Shown here in pieces: positions 9,291-16,650 of a stretch of 64,000 nt of DNA (positions are counted from its first letter, which is position 1; the number at the start of each line of letters is the position of its first letter). The position numbers and the translations under genes are program-made. Below the pieces are notes generated by a model that saw only the letters and a program-made list of their open reading frames with translations, was not told the DNA's origin and ran no database searches. This DNA is from Cyanidium caldarium. Lineage: Eukaryota > Rhodophyta > Bangiophyceae > Cyanidiales > Cyanidiaceae. The DNA lies in NCBI GenBank assembly GCA_026184775.1, contig JANCYW010000001.1, positions 310,001 through 374,000 on the forward strand. Direction: 5' to 3'.

Positions 9291-10814
9291 ATGTTCGTGA
9301 CGACTTGGGGCGTTTGGGAGCGGCGCACGGTGCGACAGACCGCACCGTGGATCGTCTCGCCGCCCGCAACCGGCAGGCAGAGGGACACTCGCTGGGTGGC
9401 CGGTACACCGCGCTGTGCGCGGCATCGGCGTCTCCGACGACCGCACTCCTTCCCCGGTGGCCATTATCTCTCTGGAGGGTACCGATACTCGGTACACATG
9501 CAGGTGGCCACCGGCGCTCAAGTGCTGCCACCGACGCCGCAGTTCACCATCGATGCCAACGGCTACCTGTATTGTGAACAGGTACGCGTCAAGGACGTGC
9601 AGGACGCCATGGGGCCGCTCGGCTCGCCGTTCTATCTCTACTCTCACGCGCGCATCCAGCAAAACTACCGGGCGTACGCCGAAGCGCTGGCCGGCATGGA
9701 CGCCATCATCGGCTACGCGGTCAAGGCCAATAACAATCTGCGCCTACTGGAGATGCTGCGGGGCATGGGCTCGGGCGCCGTACTAGTAAGCGGCAACGAG
9801 CTGCGGCTGGCGCAGCTGGCCGGCTTCGACATGCAAAAGACCGTTTTCAACGGCAACGGCAAGACGCCACTGGAGATCGACATGGCCGTGCACGCCGGCT
9901 GCCTCATCAACATCGACTCCGAGTTCGACTTGGAGAACATCCAGGCGTCGGCGCGTCGCGTCGCCACCCGCGCCCGCGTCATCTTGCGCATCAACCCGGA
10001 CATCGACCCGCAGGTGCATCCGTACGTCAGCACCGGCCTGGCCAGTAGCAAGTTCGGCATCCGCAATGCGCGCCTGGATTGGTTCCTGCAATCCATTCGG
10101 GACAACCACGACGCGTTGGAGCTGGTGGGCGTGCACTCGCATTTGGGCAGCACCATCACCAAGGTGGAACTGTTCCGCGATGCCACCGCGCTGATGTTGC
10201 AGTTTGTGGAGCGCATTCGACAGGCGCGCTTCGACACGCTGCGCTACCTGAATATCGGCGGCGGTCTGGGCATCGACTATCGGCGACAGGGCGTGCGCAT
10301 CCCCACCCCGCAAGAGCTCATCGACGCGGTGCGGCCGATGCTGCGTGGCACCGATCTGACGCTGATCGTGGAGCCGGGCCGCTCGCTGGTGGGCGACGCC
10401 GGCATGCTGGTCACGTCGGTGATCGGCGTGAAGACCAACGGCAGCAAGAACTTTATCGTGGTGGACGGCTCGATGTCGGAAATGATCCGGCCATCGCTAT
10501 ACGATGCCTACCACTATATCACGCTCATCGAGCCGGGCATACCGGGCGAGCCGCCGCACACCTACGACGTGGTCGGGCCGGTGTGCGAGTCGAGCGATTT
10601 CCTGGGCAAGGAGCGCGTGCTGCCGCTTCCGGCGCCTGGCATCGGCCTGGCGGTGATGGACAGCGGCGCGTACTGCATGTCGATGGCCAGCAACTACAAC
10701 ATGAAAGTGTTTCCAGCCGAGGTGTTGGTGGACGGCAATACGTGGCGGGTGATCCGACGGCGACAGAGCTTCGACGATCTGCTACGCGGTTATGGCGAGC
10801 CGCGCAGTCGGTAA
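9291..10814 (+). CDS. lysA: Diaminopimelate decarboxylase, plastid-type
   Basis: PLP enzyme of the last step of lysine biosynthesis, turning meso-diaminopimelate into L-lysine, expected in the plastid. 507 aa from the ATG at 9291. The first ~85 residues are basic, begin MFVTTWGVW and lie outside the enzyme, which fits a red-algal transit peptide with an early Phe. The PLP lysine is K145 in YAVKANNN. HSHLGSTI, the Gly-rich phosphate loop NIGGGLGIDY, EPGRSLVGDAG and the GPVCESSDFLG block with its substrate-binding Cys-Glu are all present. The fold is complete. Assignment is firm and targeting is inference. Confidence 0.95.
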   Translation: MFVTTWGVWERRTVRQTAPWIVSPPATGRQRDTRWVAGTPRCARHRRLRRPHSFPGGHYLSGGYRYSVHMQVATGAQVLPPTPQFTIDANGYLYCEQVRVKDVQDAMGPLGSPFYLYSHARIQQNYRAYAEALAGMDAIIGYAVKANNNLRLLEMLRGMGSGAVLVSGNELRLAQLAGFDMQKTVFNGNGKTPLEIDMAVHAGCLINIDSEFDLENIQASARRVATRARVILRINPDIDPQVHPYVSTGLASSKFGIRNARLDWFLQSIRDNHDALELVGVHSHLGSTITKVELFRDATALMLQFVERIRQARFDTLRYLNIGGGLGIDYRRQGVRIPTPQELIDAVRPMLRGTDLTLIVEPGRSLVGDAGMLVTSVIGVKTNGSKNFIVVDGSMSEMIRPSLYDAYHYITLIEPGIPGEPPHTYDVVGPVCESSDFLGKERVLPLPAPGIGLAVMDSGAYCMSMASNYNMKVFPAEVLVDGNTWRVIRRRQSFDDLLRGYGEPRSR

Positions 10815-10924
10815 GAGAGGAGATGGAGAGGTGGTGAGATGTCAGCGGCAGGCGTAAACCGGAGCAGGCAGTTGGTGTTGGAGACGTCAGAGCCGCACTG
10901 CCCATCAAAGGGCATCCTATCGGT

Positions 10925-11308
10925 TCACATCCTCTGCGAGAGTCGCTGCAAGTTCCACACCCAGAGGGCGTAAAACGGCAGGCTGACGGTGACGCACACG
11001 GGATGCACGGCGCTGGCCAGGAAAGCGCCCAGTGCGCCCGCGGTGAGCACCGCGCCCCAGCCGCACGCCCACGCTTGCTGTCGCTGTCGTGCCCAGTTGA
11101 GCAGCAGCTCTTTGAGCGAGCCGCACGCCACCAACAACCACAGCGGCAGGAACGAGGCGAACAGGCCGCCCACCACCACGGCACGCTCGGATGCGCGAAT
11201 ACGCCCACCGAGCAACTGCAACGCCGAGTAGAGCAGGACGGTGAGCAGTAGAGAGGCGATGAGCGTCCGGAGCGGTGCTCGCGTTGGGAGGCCACGACCC
11301 GCCTGCAT
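10925..11308 (-). CDS. KRTCAP2: KRTCAP2-like subunit of the oligosaccharyltransferase complex
   Basis: Small ER membrane protein that in animals belongs to the STT3A form of oligosaccharyltransferase. Starts at the first ATG (11308), 127 aa. Hydrophobic segments fall at about residues 16-34, 45-62 and two more in the last third. Resemblance to the animal family is seen in the SLLLTVLLYSALQL start, the VVVGGLF...LKELLLN middle, and especially AFLASAVHPVCVTVSL near residues 95-110, where the family has a HxVCVT element. The gene is convergent with lysA. Identification is by recalled family pattern, moderately confident. Confidence 0.72.
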   Translation of the reverse strand: MQAGRGLPTRAPLRTLIASLLLTVLLYSALQLLGGRIRASERAVVVGGLFASFLPLWLLVACGSLKELLLNWARQRQQAWACGWGAVLTAGALGAFLASAVHPVCVTVSLPFYALWVWNLQRLSQRM

Positions 11309-11637
11309 GGTAGGCAAGAAGAGCGTGGAATGAAGCGTGGCCGGTGCGACGAGGTTGGGGACGGAGAGAGGAGGCGCGGCGAGATCGCCTTGATAGATGA
11401 GGTCAGTCGCCGGCTGCGACGGTGGACGCCGGACACAATGTGCCAACCGCAAAAACGGCGACCCGAATAGAGGCGCGCGCGTGCGCGCTGGCGGGAAAGC
11501 TCCAACGCATCACCGCATCTTCGCATCCTCTGCGTGCACGCCCAGCAGTGGAAGTGTTTATCGACACACGGTGCAAAGTGGAGACGCGCAGGTTTTCAAA
11601 CGCGTCGGCCTCCGCCGATGTCCCGTACTCCCTCGCG
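11309..11637. other. Intergenic region between KRTCAP2-like and Grx/CP12 genes
   Basis: 329 bases, upstream of the KRTCAP2-like gene and downstream of the glutaredoxin-like gene on the same strand. A frame is open across part of it from a TTG but has no ATG before the membrane protein. Nothing else seen. Confidence 0.4.
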
Positions 11638-13068
11638 TCACTCATCGTATACGCGGCACTCGTCGGCGGCCGCATTGGCCGGGTCGGAGCAGTACGCCTC
11701 CAGCTTGTCGTCGCGGTCGGCGATGTCGCCCGCTGTGCCGGACGCCGAGGACGGACGCGTGGTGGGCACTGACACCGCCCCGGCGCCACTGCCCCCACTG
11801 CTGCCGCCGGTGCTCGCCGTCGACGGCCGCCGCGACTGGCGTTTGCGCGCATTCGCACTCTCCGGTCCGTACGTCTTGCTCAGGTACTCCACAATGTCGG
11901 CCGACTCGAACATGGCGATGCCGGTGTTGGGATCCATCAAATACGGCACCTGCACCCGTCCGGTCAGGTTCTGCAGCACTCTGCGGTTCACCGAGCCGCG
12001 CGCACAATTGTGTAGCAGGTACGGCAGCTCCAGCTCTACCAGCCGCTCGCGCACCACTTTGGAGAAGGGCGACGCCTCGTAGGCCCACAGCTCCAGCGGG
12101 TATTTGGGCACGGCACACGTGCCCGCTTTGCGCGCACCGTGGCCGCGGCGCGTCAGGCTGGCCAGCCCGGCGCTGAAGGTGGTGAGCGGCCCGAGCGACA
12201 GCGGCAGCGGCACGCGCCCGTCGCCGTAGGTCTGACACAAGTACCGAATGATCTCGTCCGACTCGTAACCCTCAAAGCCGGTGTTCTCATCGATCAAATA
12301 CGGAAACATCTGCTTGCCGCCGCGCTCCTGCACGTACGGGCGGTACCGCTCGCCGCCTTTGGGGCACGGAAACATGAGCACGTCGAGGTCGAGTGCGGAG
12401 GCCGCCTCGCGCACTTTGCGGCAGAACGGACACGCTTCGAATTCGTACAGTTTGATGGTGCCCGGCGCCGGACGAGACGATGGCAGAAACGCCGACGACT
12501 CTTCGATGCGGCTGTAGACGCGCTCCTGCACCTGAGCGCCCCAGTCTTTGGGGTGGGCCGGCTCGGTCGCCGTGGTGGTGGTGGTGGTGGTGGTGCCCGC
12601 CGCCGCGCTCGACGTCGCCCCGGCCGTCCCGCTCCGCTCAGCGTCGTCCCGCATGCGCACCCGATAGCCCGTGACGAACGCGCCGCTGCCAGCACGCAGC
12701 AAGCTGCCCAACACACCCGTGGCAAAGTCCACCATACCGCCCTGCGGCACTTGGAACAGTTTCGGCTCGGGCGCTACAAACCCCACCGGCGGCTCGATGT
12801 CGTCGCCGTCCGCCTCCACGTACGCCACCCGCCGTTGCTCCATCACCACCTGTGACTGACCCGACCGACCCGCGCCCGACTGCACCGCCGCGCCGCCGGT
12901 ATTCGTGCCCGACTCGCCGCCGTTCACCATGCGCAACGCAGGCAACCGCGCTCGAAAAGACGGCCGCCGCGCCGTCCACCGCCAACGCTTGCCGCTCGGA
13001 GCGCCAAACTTGCCTGCCACGATGTGCCCGCCACGCACAAACGTTACCGGTGCCTGCACAAAGGTCAT
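11638..13068 (-). CDS. Plastid tandem glutaredoxin/GST-N-like protein with C-terminal CP12-like tail
   Basis: 476 aa from the ATG at 13068. The start MTFVQAPVTFV plus a basic, Ser/Arg-rich leader fits a plastid transit peptide. A poly-Thr run (residues 159-166) precedes two thioredoxin-fold repeats of the plant plastid 'thioredoxin-family/GST-N' type. Repeat 1 has a CPFC active site at 213-216 and FPYLIDENTG. Repeat 2 has SPFS at 333-336 and VPYLMDPNTG, so its redox cysteines are gone; plant relatives as I recall them keep SPFC. After a Ser/Gly linker the protein ends at 454-476 with DDKLEAYC...DECRVYDE, closely like the C-terminal segment of CP12 and the GapB extension. The Cys pair is C460 and C471 (spacing of 10 rather than the usual 8). 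The repeat fold is firm. The tail's role in binding GAPDH or sensing redox state is inference. Confidence 0.85.
   Translation of the reverse strand: MTFVQAPVTFVRGGHIVAGKFGAPSGKRWRWTARRPSFRARLPALRMVNGGESGTNTGGAAVQSGAGRSGQSQVVMEQRRVAYVEADGDDIEPPVGFVAPEPKLFQVPQGGMVDFATGVLGSLLRAGSGAFVTGYRVRMRDDAERSGTAGATSSAAAGTTTTTTTTATEPAHPKDWGAQVQERVYSRIEESSAFLPSSRPAPGTIKLYEFEACPFCRKVREAASALDLDVLMFPCPKGGERYRPYVQERGGKQMFPYLIDENTGFEGYESDEIIRYLCQTYGDGRVPLPLSLGPLTTFSAGLASLTRRGHGARKAGTCAVPKYPLELWAYEASPFSKVVRERLVELELPYLLHNCARGSVNRRVLQNLTGRVQVPYLMDPNTGIAMFESADIVEYLSKTYGPESANARKRQSRRPSTASTGGSSGGSGAGAVSVPTTRPSSASGTAGDIADRDDKLEAYCSDPANAAADECRVYDE
12571..12595. repeat. (GGT)n trinucleotide run inside the Grx/CP12 gene
   Basis: About eight GGT/GTG units, read on the minus strand as ACC codons giving poly-Thr in the linker before the first glutaredoxin-like repeat. 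Confidence 0.85.
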
Positions 13069-13321
13069 GAACTCGGAATCGGATGGTGGCCAAAGGTCCA
13101 CGGTGCGCGTTGCAGAGAAGCGCAGGGCGTATGCGCCGAACGCGTCCGCAATCTTCGACACGGCAGCCGGCTCCCGAACGATGGGGGAAACGTGAACGTT
13201 CCAGAAAGGAATGGAATGTAAGGGAAGGTGTTTGGGAGCGGGCCAGAACGACGGTCGACGGAGCGACCGTTCCGTCGCCGCTCCGACTGAAGCATCCTCG
13301 TCGCGTCCATGCACAGGTCTG
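13069..13321. promoter_or_regulatory. Shared divergent promoter region, Grx/CP12 and Rab escort protein
   Basis: 253 bases between divergent starts. An in-frame ATG at 13211 could give the Rab escort protein 37 extra residues. No specific element recognised. Confidence 0.35.
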
Positions 13322-15136
13322 ATGCGTCCGGATGGCGGAACGCCACAATTCAATGGGGACAAGGAGTCTCTCTCGGGAGATGAAGTGTTCGACGTGGTGC
13401 TAGAGGGCACCGACTGGCACGTGTGTCTGCTGGCGGCGGCGTTGGCGCACGCGCAACAACGGGTGCTGGTGCTGGATGCGAACGAGGTCTACGGTGGTAC
13501 GGCGTCGGGCACGATCTCGTTCACGGAACTGTTTGGTGATGAGTGCTCCTCCACGTCGGTGCGCGTGCTGCATCGTGGTGGATATGCGGCGGCCGACATG
13601 CTCACAGGTGCGCGGCAGTCGTCATTTTCCGTGGACCGGACACCGCGGTTCCACTTTGCCGCCGACGCGCTTATCGACACGTTGATTAGCAGCGGCGCCG
13701 GTTCGTATCTCGTCTTCCGGCCGGTGGAAGCCATGTACCTGATTTTGCCATCGTGCGCGACCGTCGCACACCCCTCTGGCGCCCGCTGTGTCCGCGTGCC
13801 CTGCAGCAAGGCGGACGTGTTCGGGTGGCGCGAGGCGTCGTTCGCGGAGAAGCGCACGTTGATGAGCTTGCTGCGGCGATGCTATTTGGCGTGCGAGCGG
13901 GACCGCGGCACGGATACCGCCAGCGTGGCTTTCGATGCCAGTGAAGAGGAGCGGTGTGCGGCGCGCGCGTTGCTGCGGGATGCACCACATACACGTCGTT
14001 TCCTGCGCGACTGGGTGGAGCCGGAATGTGCGGCCAGTTTGGGATATCGCCGCGGACTGGTGTCCGATCTGATGTGGTACGCTTTCGCCATGGCCACCGA
14101 CGCCGAGCGGAGCGCGTTGGATATCGCCGAGGGCGTGCAACGGGTGGCACGCTTCTTGCGATCCATCCTGCGGTACGGCACCGCCACACCGTTTCTGTTC
14201 GGCAAACACGGCACTGCCGAGATCGGGCAGGCGCTCGCTCGACGGTGCGCGGTCAAGGGCGGTGCGGTGGCGCTGCGCCGCGGCATTGCCGAGGTGCAGA
14301 TCGCTGGCGAGGTGAACGGGACAGCGACGCCGAGGGCACAGGACATTGCGTTGCGCGTGCACACCAGCTGCGGCGAGTGCGTTGCCGGGCGCGTGGGCGC
14401 GGCCCGCATGAGTTGTTCAGATGCAGAAGAGGAGTCGGCAGTGGCGGCGGCTGCCGACCAAAAGGCGCCGGTCGTGCGCTTTACCGGCATTCGTCATCAG
14501 TCGCTGTTCGAGTCGGTGGCGAGCGACGGCCAGGTGCCCGGTGTGGCGCTGCTGAGGATGCCATTGCATGACGGCGATCAGGCGCCGGGAGGGCACTCTC
14601 ACGCTGTCGCCAGCAGCAGCGGTGTCCTGTGCTTGCGCCAGGTCGATGGCAGCGCGGGCGTGTGTCCCGCGGGCATGTACCTGGTGTACGCGGAAATCGA
14701 GGCGCTCACCGGTAGCACGACCGCCTCGCCACTGTCGCTCGAAATGCAACAGTCCATTCTAGAGGGCGCGCTGCGCCGGGTGCTCCGCACCCTGCAACCG
14801 CCCGGCCACGACACCACTGTACCCGACGCGGACACCCTGGAGCAAGCGTTTGCGGCCTACGCCTTTGTCGGTGCGCCCACCATGCCACCGATGCTGCACT
14901 TGCAGTCGGCGAAAGCGCACTGCCGCCTGCCTGTCCGTTGGCACCCGTGGTTCACCGACTCGACGATCGCGACCTGCCGACAAGCTGCCCACTGGTTCCT
15001 AGCGGCCGGCTCGCCCGACCCTCTCCACGCCCTCGAATCGTTCTTTCCCCCGCCTACCGAGCCGAGTGCCGTGGACGCAACAGCGACGCGAAGCGCCCCG
15101 GCGTCGGCCGCCGCCACCGCCGTCCGCCCTCCCTAA
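13322..15136 (+). CDS. Rab escort protein (Rab geranylgeranyltransferase component A)
   Basis: Presents new Rab GTPases to geranylgeranyltransferase II and delivers them to membranes. Start placed at 13322 (604 aa) because the GDI/REP fold begins shortly after, as in the family; an ATG at 13211 in the same frame is an alternative. Sequence-conserved regions are visible: DVVLEGTDWHVCLLAAALA and the dinucleotide-fold-like VLVLDANEVYGGTASG, FHFAADALIDTLISSGAGSYL, GWREASFAEKRTLM, and YGTATPFLFGKHGTAEIGQALARRCAVKGG. Length, divergence and the insertion after residue ~340 favour REP over the strongly conserved ~450-residue Rab GDI. The protein ends 21 bp from the convergent Tim8 gene. Confidence 0.82.
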   Translation: MRPDGGTPQFNGDKESLSGDEVFDVVLEGTDWHVCLLAAALAHAQQRVLVLDANEVYGGTASGTISFTELFGDECSSTSVRVLHRGGYAAADMLTGARQSSFSVDRTPRFHFAADALIDTLISSGAGSYLVFRPVEAMYLILPSCATVAHPSGARCVRVPCSKADVFGWREASFAEKRTLMSLLRRCYLACERDRGTDTASVAFDASEEERCAARALLRDAPHTRRFLRDWVEPECAASLGYRRGLVSDLMWYAFAMATDAERSALDIAEGVQRVARFLRSILRYGTATPFLFGKHGTAEIGQALARRCAVKGGAVALRRGIAEVQIAGEVNGTATPRAQDIALRVHTSCGECVAGRVGAARMSCSDAEEESAVAAAADQKAPVVRFTGIRHQSLFESVASDGQVPGVALLRMPLHDGDQAPGGHSHAVASSSGVLCLRQVDGSAGVCPAGMYLVYAEIEALTGSTTASPLSLEMQQSILEGALRRVLRTLQPPGHDTTVPDADTLEQAFAAYAFVGAPTMPPMLHLQSAKAHCRLPVRWHPWFTDSTIATCRQAAHWFLAAGSPDPLHALESFFPPPTEPSAVDATATRSAPASAAATAVRPP

Positions 15137-15157
15137 ACGCGCCCACCGGCCGCACCC

Positions 15158-15463
15158 TCACTGCTTCTTCACCATACGCTGCATAACAAACACCGATGCG
15201 TCCAGAAATCGCTCCGCACAGTTCGACAAGCACTCCTCCTCCCCGCTCGACAGCTTGCTGCCCGGCTTGGCCACGCACTTGTCCCAGCAGGTTTCGGTGA
15301 GCTTGGCGATCGCCGCCTGGATAGCCGCCTTCTGATTCTCCTGTTCAATGAAACTGTTAAACTCCTGTTGCGCAGGCGTCGACGTGCTGTCGCCGGGGTC
15401 ATTCATCCCCGCGCCGCCTAGCGATCCGCTGCCGCTACTGCCACTGAAACCATCCAACGACAT
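15158..15463 (-). CDS. TIM8: Mitochondrial small Tim chaperone, Tim8 type
   Basis: Intermembrane-space chaperone that escorts hydrophobic inner-membrane proteins. 101 aa from an ATG. The twin CX3C motif reads CWDKC and CLSNC with 14 residues between, flanked by FIEQENQKAAIQ before and RFLDASVFVMQRM after, a pattern closest to Tim8. The N-terminal ~30 residues are Ser/Gly-rich. Convergent with the Rab escort gene at 21 bp. Confidence 0.92.
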   Translation of the reverse strand: MSLDGFSGSSGSGSLGGAGMNDPGDSTSTPAQQEFNSFIEQENQKAAIQAAIAKLTETCWDKCVAKPGSKLSSGEEECLSNCAERFLDASVFVMQRMVKKQ

Positions 15464-15700
15464 GCCGGGCGGGCAGAGCGCCCGTGCCGATCGCAGCGGC
15501 CGCCGGATCCGAGCGCGCCGGACGGGGCGGCAACATCGCGTCGGATCATGCGGGGAGCGTATACAGTGGATGGGCGGGCACCAGGAAGGGATGGACCGAC
15601 CATAATATACACGTAGAGGCGCTGCTATCGCGTCTGTCGGCTGCTGGACAGTGGTGGTGGGCGAGTGGCCAGGTCGTTCCAGCCCGGGCCTCGATGCGCT

Positions 15701-15970
15701 TTACGTTCCACTCCCTGACGAGTCCTTGTTTCGCCTCCACGCCGGATGCGTGTACGGGTCCGCCTGCACGAAAAAGTCCTTGGTGACCGGATCGTAACGC
15801 TTGGGGTCACTGGGGTCGGCGGTGGGCGGCGGTGCCAGCCAAGCCATCGGAGCTCGAAAGGTAGCCCCGTTGGCCAGCACGATGCGCATATAGTCCCGGC
15901 GCGGGTGGATGGCGCGGCGCACCAGTCTGCGCACGCCTCGCGCGGCCTCTCCCGCTGCTTTGCCGGACAT
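15701..15970 (-). CDS. Mitochondrial ribosomal protein bL31m-like
   Basis: Predicted large-subunit protein of the mitochondrial ribosome. First ATG is at 15970 (89 aa); upstream codons open only by GTG. The core RRAIHPRRDYMRIVLANGATF followed by the end DPYTHPAWRR matches the alphaproteobacterial bL31 pattern (IHP...VV..DGT...DPxTHPAWTG). The zinc cysteines of other bL31 types are absent, as in the alphaproteobacterial kind. A basic N-terminal stretch could serve targeting. Recognition rests on two short motifs, so moderate confidence. Confidence 0.65.
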   Translation of the reverse strand: MSGKAAGEAARGVRRLVRRAIHPRRDYMRIVLANGATFRAPMAWLAPPPTADPSDPKRYDPVTKDFFVQADPYTHPAWRRNKDSSGSGT

Positions 15971-16650
15971 GCTGGTGTCGAATGTGGATGAGGTTAGTCC
16001 CCGAAAGTGTGCTCCACGCTTTCTCCCAAAGGCTGCGCTCAGACGTAGTGACAAGAGTACACGAATCCGTTCGCTCACCGACCGCGCTTGCTGCGGCCGC
16101 CTCGGCGAGATTCCCAGTTGATTTCAGTGTTGCATCCCTGCGCCCGCCGACCTCTTCAACGCACTCTCCACACCTCACTTACTACAACGAACGCACTGCA
16201 CTCGATCTGGTCCCCCTCTCCCGCACTCCCACTCGACAAAATCCAACAGACGCGCGCACGACGCTTGCGAATGGAGTGCCCCTTCGGCAGCACGCGCACT
16301 CCCGCAAACCGAAACTATCGACGCCGACGCCGACGCGCGCTCGCCCGTGCCGGGCGGTGCGCTTGCGAGGGTGTCGCTGCGGCTGTGACACCGCAGTACG
16401 CGTCGCGTGACATTGCCATCGGGGAGCGTGCAGAATACACCCTGCAGCGGCATCGGGTGGTGCACGGCAAGGGGAATGTGGTGAGCGGTTGGTGGCAGTG
16501 ACACAACGCTGTTGTAAGAGGCGCCGAGCCGACGGAGAATTCCCTTGTGGGACTGCAGCAGCGTTCGCCCCTCCCGGGCGCCGTGGCTCCGCGTGCTCCT
16601 GCACCGGCGGTCGTGACGGAGGGGTGCCGTTCGGGGCGGCTTCGGGGCGC
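15971..16650. other. Divergent promoter region, bL31m-like / TFIIB-family gene
   Basis: 680 bases, long for this window. Frames run through it in both directions but begin with non-ATG codons and show no recognisable family. No repeat or RNA gene seen. Confidence 0.4.
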
